Assembly: GCA_947252455.1 (NCBI GenBank)
Contig: CAMXVQ010000006.1
Span: forward strand, 1-38,526
Source: an uncultured Atopobium sp.
GTDB taxonomy: Bacteria; Actinomycetota; Coriobacteriia; Coriobacteriales; Atopobiaceae
DNA length: 38,526 bases
Direction: 5' to 3'
Made by a program: the position numbers and the translations under genes. Shown in pieces: positions 1 to 9,389 of this stretch (the first letter of the stretch is position 1; each line of letters opens with the position of its first letter). Below the pieces are notes generated by a model, which did no database searches, was not told the origin of the DNA, and saw nothing but the letters and a program-made list of their open reading frames with translations.

Positions 1-27
1 CACATAAGATAGTTTCCCCTTTTGCAT
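1..27 (-). CDS. start of a gene running off the left edge (first 9 codons only)
   Basis: On the minus strand an ATG at 27-25 is preceded by AAAGGA with a 6-base gap, which is a good ribosome binding site. It opens a frame reading MQKGKLSYV to the window edge. It lies about 80 bases beyond the purK stop in the same direction, so it is probably the next gene of the purine operon. The short start would fit PurC (SAICAR synthetase), which often follows purEK, but nine codons cannot prove that. The 80 bases between purK and this start contain no clear terminator. Confidence 0.4.
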
Positions 28-107
28 GTACAATCCTTTCTCGCTGTACGTTTTGCCTTACCTAGTAACCATCTACATGTACCATCTTTACCAGCAGTAA
101 CTTATAG

Positions 108-1286
108 CTACACATTATCTTTTGTCCAAATACCGCATTCGTCGAACGCTTTAAACTGCTGCGTTGTGTCTTTGCACAATGCGGTAACATGCCCCATTTT
201 GCGCGCGTAGCGAGCCTCACCCTTGCCATACAGGTGATAATGCCAGTTAGCGTGCTCATTCATACTGTTATAGGTGCCTTCAACATGCTGACCAAGAACG
301 TTCATCATAACAGCAGGTGAAAGCAGATGTGGCTGAGCTATGTGCATACCACAGATGGCTCGTATATGCAGGTCAAATTGCGAAAAATCGCAGGCTTCAA
401 TGGTGTAATGACCCGAATTATGCGGCCTGGGCGCAAGTTCGTTTATCATGATGGAGCCATCGTGTAACACAAACATCTCAACGCCTAAATCACCAACAAG
501 ATGTGCCGCATGGGCAATTTTGAGCGCTTCAGCACGTGCACGCTCGCGAATAGGCTCTGAAATACGCGCTGGCACCACAGAAGCATGCAGAATATTATGT
601 TTATGAATATTCTCAGACGGCTCAAAAAGTGCCATGGTACCAAATGTGTCGCCACACACCATAACCGAAATTTCGCACACAAAATCAATCCAGGCTTCTA
701 ACAAACATACCTGCTGCTCAATAAGCTTTTGAGCTGCGTCTATATCATCTTTTGATCTAATGACTACCTGACCTTTACCGTCATATCCAAAACGAGATGT
801 TTTAAGAACACACGGCATGCCCAAGCGCTCAATCCCCTCCTTCAAATCTTGCGGAGTAGCAACACGCGCATGAGGAGCAACTATGGTATGCGCGTCCAAC
901 AAAAAACGCCTCTCATCGAGGCGGTTCTGACTTGCGCGTAGCAGTTTTGTTCCCTGAGGCAGATAGAGTGCTCCCTCGTGTTGCAAGGTGTCAAGCACAC
1001 CTGTGTCAACATTTTCAAACTCATAGGTAATAACATCACAAGCTTGAGCAAATGAACGCAGCGCTTCCACATCGCTATACTCATTTTGATAGTGGAAATC
1101 GCTCACCTGAGCTGCAGAGCAATTTTTTAGCGGATCAAGAATACCTACGCGATAGCCCATTTCTTTTGCAGATTGAGCAAGCATTTGACCAAGTTGACCG
1201 CCGCCTATGATTCCAATGGTATGACCAGGAAGAATTTGTTTAGCAGGCGATATAGGAGTATCTATTGTGTTAGTCAAGATTCTCAC
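108..1286 (-). CDS. purK: N5-carboxyaminoimidazole ribonucleotide synthetase PurK
   Basis: PurK is an ATP-grasp enzyme that converts aminoimidazole ribonucleotide, ATP and bicarbonate to N5-CAIR in cytosolic purine synthesis. The 392-residue protein has the N-terminal nucleotide-fold motif IGIIGGGQLGQML (about residues 25-37), the ATP-grasp segment VLKTSRFGYDGKGQ (about 160-173), the metal/substrate segment NELAPRPHNSGHYT, and the C-terminal RKMGHVT motif typical of PurK. The start is GTG and lies inside the end of purE (17-base overlap), so translation is probably coupled. The Shine-Dalgarno is weak, and an in-frame TTG three codons on is an alternative. Length is normal for the family (360-390) with a short N-terminal extension. 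Its partner PurE is immediately upstream, which makes the assignment secure. Confidence 0.96.
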   Translation of the reverse strand: MRILTNTIDTPISPAKQILPGHTIGIIGGGQLGQMLAQSAKEMGYRVGILDPLKNCSAAQVSDFHYQNEYSDVEALRSFAQACDVITYEFENVDTGVLDTLQHEGALYLPQGTKLLRASQNRLDERRFLLDAHTIVAPHARVATPQDLKEGIERLGMPCVLKTSRFGYDGKGQVVIRSKDDIDAAQKLIEQQVCLLEAWIDFVCEISVMVCGDTFGTMALFEPSENIHKHNILHASVVPARISEPIRERARAEALKIAHAAHLVGDLGVEMFVLHDGSIMINELAPRPHNSGHYTIEACDFSQFDLHIRAICGMHIAQPHLLSPAVMMNVLGQHVEGTYNSMNEHANWHYHLYGKGEARYARKMGHVTALCKDTTQQFKAFDECGIWTKDNV

Positions 1287-1827
1287 TCATTTCACGCGCA
1301 GATAAATTAAGCTCGTGCCTATAGGCAGCGAGCTTTTCCGCAAGTTGATGATTTGTAATTGAAAGAATTTGTACGGCAAGAAGTCCTGCATTTTTTGCAC
1401 CAGCCGCGCCAATTGCAAGCGTTGCAACCGGAATCCCTGCCGGCATTTGCACAATTGACAGCAATGAATCCATGCCGTGGAGTGCGTGAGTTTGCACAGG
1501 AACGCCCAAAACAGGAAGTGTAGTTTGAGCTGCAATCATCCCCGGTAAATGTGCGCTTCCTCCAGCGCCTGCAATAATAACCTTAATTCCATTTTTGCGC
1601 GCAGCAACTGCAAATTCACGCATTTCAAGCGGCATGCGATGTGCAGAAATTACTTGCTTGGAATAAGGAATATTAAAATCTTCCAGAATTTGGCAACTTA
1701 ACTTCATGGTTTCCCAATCGGACTTACTGCCCATAACCACCGCAACGCAAGGTTGCGCGCCTGCGTTAGTTGCCGAAACAAACGATGCTTTAGTTTTGTC
1801 GCGAGACAAAACACGTACATCCGACAT
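1270..1827 (-). CDS. purE: N5-carboxyaminoimidazole ribonucleotide mutase PurE
   Basis: PurE converts N5-CAIR, the PurK product, to CAIR. The protein carries the class I signatures GSKSDWETM, SAHRMP and AGAGGSAHLPGM, covering the phosphate- and substrate-binding loops, and the C-terminal AIGAAGAKNAGLLAVQIL helix. I chose the start MSDVRVLS at 1827 (185 residues). AAAGGAAG sits 7 bases before it, whereas the longer frame (to 1893) adds 22 residues with no family similarity. The first 20-odd residues of the chosen form still precede the conserved core, so a slightly later start is not excluded. It overlaps purK by 17 bases and is the first gene of the operon in this direction. Confidence 0.96.
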   Translation of the reverse strand: MSDVRVLSRDKTKASFVSATNAGAQPCVAVVMGSKSDWETMKLSCQILEDFNIPYSKQVISAHRMPLEMREFAVAARKNGIKVIIAGAGGSAHLPGMIAAQTTLPVLGVPVQTHALHGMDSLLSIVQMPAGIPVATLAIGAAGAKNAGLLAVQILSITNHQLAEKLAAYRHELNLSAREMSENLD

Positions 1828-2162
1828 ACCAGAACTTCCTTTCTGAACGTACCAAATGAAACGCTTTATAAAAGGTATAGCTCTGTAAAACATGATACCT
1901 ACGTGCGCTTATGCACACAACGAGGCGTGAGGTGCGCCCGACTCATGTCCTACATTCACAATATAACGAGTTTTACGTGCGTTTAGAATGCATGAAACAT
2001 ACAGTTAATAGTTAGGATATCTATAACAATAAATCTACACATACGCGTTCTTGCAATATTTTGTACAATAGCGATAGGCACAAATCGCACGAAGCTTTTG
2101 TGAACTCTTAAAAGAAAACCACAGACTAGCTCAAGTACGCCACACCATAAAGCGAGAAAATC
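1828..2162. promoter_or_regulatory. divergent intergenic region between purE and the first ABC gene
   Basis: These 335 bases separate leftward purE and rightward ABC genes, so both promoters should lie here. I see no purine riboswitch core and no convincing hairpin. A plus-strand TACAAT at 2064-2069 could be a -10 box for the ABC operon, but I find no good -35 box at the right distance. On the minus strand an A/T-rich stretch (TTTATAAAG, about 1864-1872) is a possible -10 for purE. The ABC gene itself has only a weak ribosome binding site (AGCGAG). Confidence 0.3.
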
Positions 2163-3941
2163 ATGGTAGACAAACGACTTTTAACATTAGTTCCACAAGC
2201 AAAAAAAGAAATTGCAAAAACGGTAGCAGCACAATATATAGGGCTTATTGCCACCATATGCTTTTCGGCCACACTGGCATATGTCCTAGCAGCTATGCTT
2301 ACGCACACAAGCATAGCTGTATATGCTTGCTTAGGTGTTTGTGCGGCGGCGATTATATTAAAATGTGCCTCGTCATACGCAACAGAGCTTTATTCGTTTA
2401 ACGCGGCGCGCGACATTAAGCTTGTCTTACGATCCAAGATTTATGAAAAACTTGCTCGCTTAGACGTAGCGTCAGCACAAAATATTTCAACGGCAGAGCT
2501 GATACAAACTACCGTAGAAGGAACTGAACAACTTGAGATATATTTTGGCAAATTTTTGCCGCAACTTGTATATGCGTGTTTAGCGCCTCTTACGTTATTT
2601 GCGGTACTAGCGTTTGTAAACATAGTTGCAGCAGCGGCGCTTTTAGTATTTGTGCCTCTTATACCTGCAATTATTATGATTATTCAGTCTATTGCGAAAC
2701 GCGTTATGGGTGCATACTGGAAATCCTATACAAATTTAGGCGATGTTTTTCTCGAAAATTTACAAGGTTTAGTAACACTTAAAATATACAATGCCGACAA
2801 AGCGCGTCATGAAGCCATGAACGAACAAGCAGAGGATTTTCGGCGTGCAACCATGCGTCTGCTTAAAATGCAGCTCAATTCAATTATGGTGATGGACGTG
2901 GCAGCATTTGGAGGAGCGGTCGCTGGCATCAGCGTAGCGTTTTTCCAACTTTTGAACGGGTCGCTCGACGTATTTGGATTTTTGCTTATCGTCCTATTAT
3001 CTGCAGAGTTCTTTATACCCATGCGCACGCTTGGCTCATATTTTCATATTGCCATGAACGGTATGAGTGCAAGCAACAAAATATTTATGTTTTTGAATAC
3101 GCCCGAAACAAAACGCGGAATACACGATTTACCTGTGCTTGCGCAAAAATCACCTATGAGTGACACCTGTAGCATTACATTTGATCACGTAAGCTTTGCA
3201 TATCCTTTGCAAAACAATGTTAGCAATGAAGTGCCTGTAAACGTTTTACATGATGTATCATTTACGCTTCCAACTCATGGAATGAGCGCCTTTGTTGGTA
3301 CAAGCGGAAGCGGAAAATCAACTATCGCACATCTTATTGCAGGTGCATACCCTCATTTTTCGGGTAGTATCATGCTCAACGGCCGCTCTATCAATGATAT
3401 AAGCACAAACGCTTTATCGCGTGCAATAACTACCGTTTCAGCCGAAAATTATATATTTAGCGGCACGATACGAGAAATGTTTTTGTTAGCAGATAGATAT
3501 GCCTCTGACGAACTGCTCTGGCATGTACTCAAACAGGCGCGCATTGCTGATTTTGTCCAATCACACGGCGGACTTGAAATGCATGTAGAAACGCAAGGGG
3601 CCAACCTTTCTGGTGGTCAAAAGCAGCGTTTGTGTTTTGCTCGTGCGCTTTTGCATAACAGCGCATACTACATTTTTGATGAAGCAACCAACAGCATAGA
3701 TGTTGAATCAGAAGAACACCTCAACCACGCGATCCTTGAACTTGCATCTACCAAGGGCGTGTTGGTTATCTCACATCGATTGGCAAATGTTGTACCTGCT
3801 GACTGCATTTATGTGCTGGATAAAGGCAAACTTGTAGGAAAAGGTACTCATGCTGAATTGTTGGCTCATTGCTTGGCATATCAAACAATGTGGAAAACTC
3901 AACAAGAGCTTGAACAAATTCGACAAGGAGAGCTGGCATAA
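2163..3941 (+). CDS. ABC transporter half-unit, membrane domain fused to ATPase (first of pair)
   Basis: A 592-residue exporter-fold ABC half-transporter. The N-terminal ~310 residues form six hydrophobic segments, and the C-terminal ~230 residues are the nucleotide-binding domain. Visible motifs are Walker A GTSGSGKST, signature LSGGQKQR, Walker B YYIFDEATNSID with the catalytic Glu present, and the switch His in VISHRLANV. All catalytic positions look intact. The stop overlaps the next gene's ATG by one base (TAATG), so the two products almost certainly form a heterodimer. The pair resembles CydDC and the YbtPQ/IrtAB group, which move thiols or siderophores, but no cytochrome bd genes are nearby. 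Substrate and direction cannot be read from sequence. Confidence 0.9.
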   Translation: MVDKRLLTLVPQAKKEIAKTVAAQYIGLIATICFSATLAYVLAAMLTHTSIAVYACLGVCAAAIILKCASSYATELYSFNAARDIKLVLRSKIYEKLARLDVASAQNISTAELIQTTVEGTEQLEIYFGKFLPQLVYACLAPLTLFAVLAFVNIVAAAALLVFVPLIPAIIMIIQSIAKRVMGAYWKSYTNLGDVFLENLQGLVTLKIYNADKARHEAMNEQAEDFRRATMRLLKMQLNSIMVMDVAAFGGAVAGISVAFFQLLNGSLDVFGFLLIVLLSAEFFIPMRTLGSYFHIAMNGMSASNKIFMFLNTPETKRGIHDLPVLAQKSPMSDTCSITFDHVSFAYPLQNNVSNEVPVNVLHDVSFTLPTHGMSAFVGTSGSGKSTIAHLIAGAYPHFSGSIMLNGRSINDISTNALSRAITTVSAENYIFSGTIREMFLLADRYASDELLWHVLKQARIADFVQSHGGLEMHVETQGANLSGGQKQRLCFARALLHNSAYYIFDEATNSIDVESEEHLNHAILELASTKGVLVISHRLANVVPADCIYVLDKGKLVGKGTHAELLAHCLAYQTMWKTQQELEQIRQGELA

Positions 3942-5680
3942 TGAGCGCACAACAACATACAACAAATCCATCGCCTATACGCCAGCACAGGCGCCCGGCA
4001 CTTTCATGCATCCTTGCCATGTTAAAGCTTATACACTCATTTATAGGCGTAGTTGCAGCGGCAACCATATGCGGTATTCTTGGATTTTTGTGCGCTATTT
4101 TTATTCCTGTAGGCGCCCTTATTGGTTTGGGGATGGCTCTGCATCTTCCAAGCTCTAGCTTTGGAGGACATTCGACGCAGACATCGCTTGCGTTAATTAT
4201 TGCCATACTTATAGGCCTTGCACTCATGCGCGGAGCACTGCGTTATCTTGAACAACTGTGTAACCACTATATAGCTTTTAAGCTGCTTGCCGATATTCGT
4301 GACAAAGTTTTTGGCAAAATGAGAGAGCTTACTCCTGCTAAATTAAGCTCTTCTGATGCTGGCAATCTTATTTCGCTTATTACCTCTGACGTTGAGCTGC
4401 TTGAGGTATTTTACGCGCATACTATATCTCCGATTTTCATTGCTCTTATCGTTAGCACGATCATGACCATACTTTTAGCTTGTATTCATCCCCTTTGTGG
4501 ATTGGTTGCGTTAATTTCCTACGCCGTAACTGGTATTTTGTTGCCTCTGTGGACATACAGACGCATGGGCAACCTTGGAAAGCAACTTCGTTCTAAAACT
4601 GCTACATTAAGCAACTGTGTGCTCGAAAATATACAGGGAGTTCATGTTGCACATCAGTTTTTAGCCACCGATATTAGAAAAGAGCACCTGATACAAAAAT
4701 CGCATGAATTACTCCAAGTTCAAAAGATTACAGCTGCTCAAACGGGGTGTGGGACATCGTTGGCTCATGCAGCAGTTATGCTGTGTAGTTTGTCTCAACT
4801 TGCCTTAACATACGCACTGGTAACTCATGAAATCATTCTGCCTCTCGACGGCATAATTGCCACAGGCATGTTATTTTCTTCTTTTGGACCCGTACTCGCA
4901 TTGGCGAAGCTTGGTTCAACATTACAAGGCACCCTTGCTGCTGGAGAACGCGTGTTGTCGCTGCTGGACGAGGCACCCCTCGTGCGCAACGTTGTAGATG
5001 GATCTTGTGTTTCGTGCGACAATGCCGCTGCCGAGCATGTAAGCTTTTTGTATTCGCACACGAGCGAGCGTCAAAATCCGGTTTTAGAGGACATATCCTG
5101 CGATATACCACAAGGATCCATTGTGGGCATAACAGGAGCAAGTGGCTCGGGAAAATCAACATTATGCAGGCTTTTAATGCGCTTCTGGGATGTATCAAAA
5201 GGTATTATCACTATTTCCCAAACGCCCATCCAAGATATTACGACAACAAGCCTGCGTTCTGGACAGGCACTTGTCGAACAAGATACGTATCTTTTTCGTG
5301 AGAGCATAAAAGACAACATTAGGCTTGCGCGTCCAACAGCAAGTTTTGATGAGATTGTTCATGCTTGTAAACAAGCTTCATTGCACGATTTTATTATGAG
5401 TTTGCCTCACGGATATGACACGGTATTAACCCAAGGCTCAAGCTCACTATCAGGTGGACAGCGTCAGCGCATAGGTGTTGCCCGTGCATTCTTACATCAA
5501 GGCTCAATGTTGCTGCTTGACGAGCCTACCAGCAATTTGGACGCGCTTAATGAAGCACGCGTCCTTACAAGTATTAACCAAATTAAAAGAAAACGAACAG
5601 TTGTGCTTATTTCGCACAGAACGTCTACGCTTAACTGCGCAGATAAGATCTATCATGTTGAGAGCGGAAAGCTTGCGTAA
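3941..5680 (+). CDS. ABC transporter half-unit, membrane domain fused to ATPase (second of pair)
   Basis: A 579-residue partner of the preceding gene with the same order: six membrane segments, then an ATPase domain. Motifs are Walker A GASGSGKST, signature LSGGQRQR, Walker B MLLLDEPTSNLD and switch His in LISHRTSTL, so both ATP sites of the heterodimer should be active. Translation is coupled to the upstream gene through TAATG. An ATG 26 codons in (MLKLIHSF) marks where the hydrophobic part begins; the preceding stretch is a polar tail. The gene ends 15 bases from the stop of the convergent mupG, leaving no room for a dedicated terminator between them. Substrate is unknown; a CydDC-like or siderophore/multidrug role is possible. 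Confidence 0.9.
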   Translation: MSAQQHTTNPSPIRQHRRPALSCILAMLKLIHSFIGVVAAATICGILGFLCAIFIPVGALIGLGMALHLPSSSFGGHSTQTSLALIIAILIGLALMRGALRYLEQLCNHYIAFKLLADIRDKVFGKMRELTPAKLSSSDAGNLISLITSDVELLEVFYAHTISPIFIALIVSTIMTILLACIHPLCGLVALISYAVTGILLPLWTYRRMGNLGKQLRSKTATLSNCVLENIQGVHVAHQFLATDIRKEHLIQKSHELLQVQKITAAQTGCGTSLAHAAVMLCSLSQLALTYALVTHEIILPLDGIIATGMLFSSFGPVLALAKLGSTLQGTLAAGERVLSLLDEAPLVRNVVDGSCVSCDNAAAEHVSFLYSHTSERQNPVLEDISCDIPQGSIVGITGASGSGKSTLCRLLMRFWDVSKGIITISQTPIQDITTTSLRSGQALVEQDTYLFRESIKDNIRLARPTASFDEIVHACKQASLHDFIMSLPHGYDTVLTQGSSSLSGGQRQRIGVARAFLHQGSMLLLDEPTSNLDALNEARVLTSINQIKRKRTVVLISHRTSTLNCADKIYHVESGKLA

Positions 5681-5695
5681 CGAGCAACAAACAAA

Positions 5696-6778
5696 CTATT
5701 GCACAGGCACAAGCATAAAGCGTGCTCCTCGCCCAATAAGGTCAATAAGCTCTACATAGTGCTCGTCTACGCGTCCAATAACATTCACGCGCGCGTCAGC
5801 TGGAAAATCGTTACGCAAAAGTTCAATTTCACCCTGATAGCGCATAAAATGTTTGTTATCCATCGTGATACAACCACGCTTGCGAAAAGTTGTACACAAG
5901 GGCTCAATACAGTGTGAGTCTTTTGATTGATCCGAAGCATACTGGCGCGATTCTTCAAAACGCACAAGCCAGGAAGGGCTATCCTTTCTGCAGGTAAAAA
6001 TCTTACGATACAAATATTCATAACCTGGGTGCAGCTCAGCTGGTATCACAAGCATATCTTGTTGTATAAAGGTATCTATCAGCGCTTGTTCATGAGAAGA
6101 GATTTCGGGATCGGCGCAAAAAACCTCATCAATCGCATAGCGTATATTCATTTGAGCAAAAGATACATACGGCGAAAGCGTGCGCTGATGTTCAAGCGTT
6201 GGTAATCCTTCTCGAAGTGGAATGCGCTTAACTTTATCCGCTGGGATAAACGCCATAATATGCATACCCAAACGTTTTAAGGTATCATTGCACTCATCAA
6301 AAAACGCACTATCCAAGCCAGTTAGTGGGCGCGGATAAAAATTATGCATTGCATATACCAAAGGATTTGACGAAGTTTGAGCAGATTGCACAATCAACTG
6401 CGCGTCATCAGGGCATATGGTAGAAGCATTTACAACAATAGGCATCGTTTTGGCCAAATCGGCAATTTCTTGTGGAGTTAAACCATCATCGATACGCAAG
6501 GCCCACAAGCCCAGTGTTTGCTTTAGCTCAAAAAAAGAGCTCATCTTAAAAATTTCAAGCGTTTTTGGAGAAACGTCTGCAAGAATGCGTGCGCGTTTTG
6601 AGCAGAGCAAAGCGCATAAATCTTTAACCTGCTGCGCATACGATGGGCAAAATTCTTCTTCTATATGAAGCGAGATAAACACACAAACACCACCTGCCGC
6701 ACAAAGAGCGGCAGGCAGTTTTTTGGTTTTATTATATTCGGTTAAAGAAATCGCACATCCAAGTGGATTTTTATGCAT
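5696..6778 (-). CDS. mupG: 6-phospho-N-acetylmuramidase MupG (DUF871 family)
   Basis: The product (360 residues) matches the DUF871/MupG family: an N-terminal TIM-barrel part (about 1-235) and a smaller C-terminal cyclophilin-like domain. Recognisable family segments include GVCVFISLHIEEE near the N-terminus, LGLWALRIDDG, YAMHNFYPRPLTGLD in mid-protein and RGCITMDNKHFMRYQGEIEL in the C-terminal domain. MupG hydrolyses the phosphorylated disaccharide MurNAc-6P-GlcNAc in the cytosol. I chose the ATG at 6778 because GAGGAAG lies 6 bases before it; the upstream ATG at 6793 falls inside that binding site. The start overlaps the murP stop by 8 bases, so the genes are coupled. The neighbours murP and murQ fit the assigned role closely. 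Confidence 0.9.
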   Translation of the reverse strand: MHKNPLGCAISLTEYNKTKKLPAALCAAGGVCVFISLHIEEEFCPSYAQQVKDLCALLCSKRARILADVSPKTLEIFKMSSFFELKQTLGLWALRIDDGLTPQEIADLAKTMPIVVNASTICPDDAQLIVQSAQTSSNPLVYAMHNFYPRPLTGLDSAFFDECNDTLKRLGMHIMAFIPADKVKRIPLREGLPTLEHQRTLSPYVSFAQMNIRYAIDEVFCADPEISSHEQALIDTFIQQDMLVIPAELHPGYEYLYRKIFTCRKDSPSWLVRFEESRQYASDQSKDSHCIEPLCTTFRKRGCITMDNKHFMRYQGEIELLRNDFPADARVNVIGRVDEHYVELIDLIGRGARFMLVPVQ

Positions 6779-8216
6779 TGGCGACTTCCTCATTCTTCAC
6801 CATAATATTTGTAATTACAAATCCCATGATATAAGAAACAACCAAACCAGCACCATAAGTTAAGACCGAAGCAATAGCACCGCCTTCACCAGCAGTCATG
6901 ACAAACAACGCCAGCAAGCCAGAAGGACCCCAAGTTGTAGCTGCAACGCCCAAAGCCATAACAAGCGCGCCACCAAAACCTGCACCAAGACCTGCAGAAA
7001 TGAAAGGACGACCCATAGGTAAGGTAACACCATAGATTAAAGGCTCACCAATTCCTAAGAAACCAGCTGGTAAAGCACCCTTAATTACGTTGCAAATACG
7101 TTTATTGCCACCACGCTTTGCCTTAAGATAAATTGCAATTGCGGCACCAACCTGACCAGCACCAGCCATAGCAAGCGCAGGATACAAAGTAACATAGCCA
7201 AATTGTTCGAGCTGAATAGAGTAAATGGCAACAAGACCGTGATGCATACCCATAGCAACCAAAGGAAGGAACAAGGCAGTTGAAATATAACCAGCAATGA
7301 TGCGTACAGCAATTGACGAGCTCATGCAAAGCTGTTGTAATCCCATGCAAATACCCGAAGAGATAAATCCGCATAAAGGCATAACAACAAAAATATAAGG
7401 AATCAAGGTAACAATCAACGTTAAGACTGGGGTAAATACGATATCCAAAGAATCGGGCATTTTAGCGCGAATAGCTTTTTCGATTTTAACAAGCAGAAAT
7501 ACGCCCAAAACAGCAGCTAATACACCACCACGGCCAGAACGCAAAATGGCATCCAACGGCTGAGCTTTATTAAACAAACCAACAACAGCAGAGATGTCGT
7601 TAATTGCTGGAAGACCAGTAATCATACCCAGCATACCACCCAAAATTGGAGTTCCTCCAAATTTTTCAGCAGCACGATAACCTACCCATGCCGTTAGATA
7701 AGCCAAAAATGACGCGTTGATAAGTCCCAAAAATGGAATCAGCACCGAAAAGAACATGTCCGATTTCCATCCAGGATTAAGCTGCTGGATAAGAGACGAA
7801 AGACCAGCACACAAACCAGCGGCAATAACGCCCGGAATAAGAGGAACAAAAATTTCGCCAAAAGTTTTAAGAATCAATCTAATGCGAGAGTCACTTTGCT
7901 GCGACTTAACGGCTTTTTTGTTGGCCTTCCAATCGTTATCACAAGATAAGCCTTCTTCCGAAGTTGCAATACCCATAGCGGCACAAATATCGGCACATTT
8001 ACGGCATTTACCAGGTCCAACCACAATCTCAATATAATTTGTGCGGTCGTGAACAATACCAAGCACGCCTTCAACATTTTTAAGTGCATCCTCATCTATT
8101 TTGGCATCATCTGCAACTTCAACACGTAAACGCGTCTGACAGTTTGTTGCCAAGCGTACATTTTCTTTACCTCCCAAATGCACTAATACATTTTGTACCA
8201 GTTCCTCATTGGTCAT
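6771..8216 (-). CDS. murP: PTS EIIBC for N-acetylmuramic acid (MurP type)
   Basis: This membrane transporter imports and phosphorylates its sugar. The EIIB domain (about 1-80) has the phosphocysteine in TNCQTRLRV (Cys26). The EIIC domain (about 110-475) has many hydrophobic segments and the conserved substrate motif GIGEPLIYGVTLP. No EIIA domain is fused, so a separate EIIA(Glc) is needed, and one is encoded at 10342-10932. The start MTNEELVQ at 8216 has GGGAGG just upstream; the longer frame to 8309 adds 31 unrelated residues. Linkage to murQ and mupG supports MurNAc or MurNAc-GlcNAc as substrate. The usual HCATRLR around the Cys reads NCQTRLR here, a mild variation. Confidence 0.92.
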   Translation of the reverse strand: MTNEELVQNVLVHLGGKENVRLATNCQTRLRVEVADDAKIDEDALKNVEGVLGIVHDRTNYIEIVVGPGKCRKCADICAAMGIATSEEGLSCDNDWKANKKAVKSQQSDSRIRLILKTFGEIFVPLIPGVIAAGLCAGLSSLIQQLNPGWKSDMFFSVLIPFLGLINASFLAYLTAWVGYRAAEKFGGTPILGGMLGMITGLPAINDISAVVGLFNKAQPLDAILRSGRGGVLAAVLGVFLLVKIEKAIRAKMPDSLDIVFTPVLTLIVTLIPYIFVVMPLCGFISSGICMGLQQLCMSSSIAVRIIAGYISTALFLPLVAMGMHHGLVAIYSIQLEQFGYVTLYPALAMAGAGQVGAAIAIYLKAKRGGNKRICNVIKGALPAGFLGIGEPLIYGVTLPMGRPFISAGLGAGFGGALVMALGVAATTWGPSGLLALFVMTAGEGGAIASVLTYGAGLVVSYIMGFVITNIMVKNEEVANA

Positions 8217-8269
8217 GGTAGCCTCCCTTTCGTGAGCTTTACACTCTTTAATACCCTTATCACCCAATA

Positions 8270-8309
8270 TTGCAAACACTCTATGGCAGTTATGCATAAG
8301 CGTTTGCAA
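8270..8309. repeat. 8-base inverted repeat between murQ and murP
   Basis: TTGCAAAC (8270-8277) and GTTTGCAA (8302-8309) are perfect inverted copies separated by 24 bases in the 102-base murQ-murP gap. In the minus-strand transcript this could fold into a weak hairpin upstream of the murP ribosome binding site. It lacks a T run, so I do not call it a terminator. It might set the murQ:murP ratio or protect mRNA; that is a guess. Confidence 0.35.
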
Positions 8310-8318
8310 CTGATCAAG

Positions 8319-9230
8319 CTATGCTTGCGCAAGAGCTTCCCGAACATGTCCATGCGCACGAGAAAGTTTTTCTTCCGCTTGTGCGCGTGTAAATGAACCC
8401 AAAATCATCACGATCGCCAATTTACAGCTGCCTTGCGCTTCTTGGAGAACGCGAGCAGCGGTCTGACTATCAACACCAGTAGCTTCGGTAACAATGTGAT
8501 TGGCTCTAACTTTAAGTTTTTCGTTACTTTGTAAAACATCTACCATAAGGTTTTGATATGCTTTTCCAGATAAAATCATGGCTGTTGTAGATATCATATT
8601 CAGCACAAGCTTTTGAGCAGTTCCCGATTTTAGGCGCGTTGAGCCCGTAAGAACTTCTGGACCTACAACTGCCTCAATTGCAACATCAACAAGACGCGAG
8701 ATTTCACAATCTTTGTTGCATGTAATTGAAGCCGTAAAACATCCCTGTTGGCGAGCGTAGGTAAGGCCGCCAATAACGTAGGGAGTACGTCCGCTTGCCG
8801 CAAGGCCAACAACTATATCGTCCGAGGTCAGATTGTGATTTTTAAGATCTAAAGCACCCAACTCTCGTGAATCTTCGGCGCCTTCCACAGCATCGATAAG
8901 AGCTGATTCCCCACCTGCGATAAGGCCGATAACGACATCTTTTGTAACACCAAATGTTGGAGGGCACTCAGCTGCATCCAATACACCAAGCCTTCCGCTT
9001 GTTCCTGCTCCCATGTAAAAAATGCGATGATGTGAACTTATGGCCGTAGCACCACGTTGCGCAACTAAAGCGATTTTTTCAAGTTCAGGACGAATTGCCT
9101 GAGGAACGCGCGCATCTTCTTCGTTCATAATGGACGCGATCTGCAAAGCACTCATTTGATCAAGCTCCATTGTCCGCGGATTACGCGTTTCGGTTGTCAT
9201 AGTGTCTAAATGTATGTCCACGTCATGCAT
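8319..9230 (-). CDS. murQ: N-acetylmuramic acid 6-phosphate etherase MurQ
   Basis: MurQ cleaves the lactyl ether of MurNAc-6P to give GlcNAc-6P and D-lactate in the cytosol. The protein of about 300 residues has the SIS-domain signature GAGTSGRLGVLDAAECPPTFG, the segment VGLAASGRTPYVIGGL, the substrate segment LKSGTAQKLVLNMIST and the C-terminal UBA-like helical region. The start is uncertain. ATG at 9230 sits directly against GAAAGG with no spacing, whereas an in-frame GTG three codons later (9221) has AAGGA at a better distance and is my preferred start. It is the first gene of the leftward murQ-murP-mupG operon, divergent from the RpiR-type regulator. Confidence 0.96.
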   Translation of the reverse strand: MHDVDIHLDTMTTETRNPRTMELDQMSALQIASIMNEEDARVPQAIRPELEKIALVAQRGATAISSHHRIFYMGAGTSGRLGVLDAAECPPTFGVTKDVVIGLIAGGESALIDAVEGAEDSRELGALDLKNHNLTSDDIVVGLAASGRTPYVIGGLTYARQQGCFTASITCNKDCEISRLVDVAIEAVVGPEVLTGSTRLKSGTAQKLVLNMISTTAMILSGKAYQNLMVDVLQSNEKLKVRANHIVTEATGVDSQTAARVLQEAQGSCKLAIVMILGSFTRAQAEEKLSRAHGHVREALAQA

Positions 9231-9345
9231 CCTTTCAAAAAATTATGTGCTGACGTACTTGGCGTAATAAATGATTGTGCGTAATAAGTATTGCACTCAT
9301 AAATAGCACCGCACGCCTTCCTTGCTTTAAGTGTATTAAGACTTC

Positions 9346-9389
9346 ACTTTATTTCAAGATTTGCGCACAAGCGTGAAACTTTATTTCAA
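9346..9389. promoter_or_regulatory. paired candidate operator between murQ and its regulator
   Basis: The 12-mer ACTTTATTTCAA occurs at 9346-9357 and exactly again at 9378-9389, with starts 32 bases apart (close to three helical turns). The right copy lies inside the near-palindrome TGAAA-CTTTA-TTTCA (9375-9388). Two same-face sites in the 243-base divergent region suit a dimeric RpiR/MurR-type repressor controlling both directions. MurR in E. coli also acts from the murR-murQ intergenic region, but with a different sequence; the assignment here is inferred from position and repetition. Confidence 0.55.

Noticed and set aside
1828..2162. Purine riboswitch upstream of purE
   Set aside because: No conserved three-way-junction core or loop sequences could be found in the leader.
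3766..4227. Minus-strand open frame of 153 codons across the ABC gene junction
   Set aside because: It is antisense to two clearly conserved ABC subunits and has no family similarity or ribosome site.
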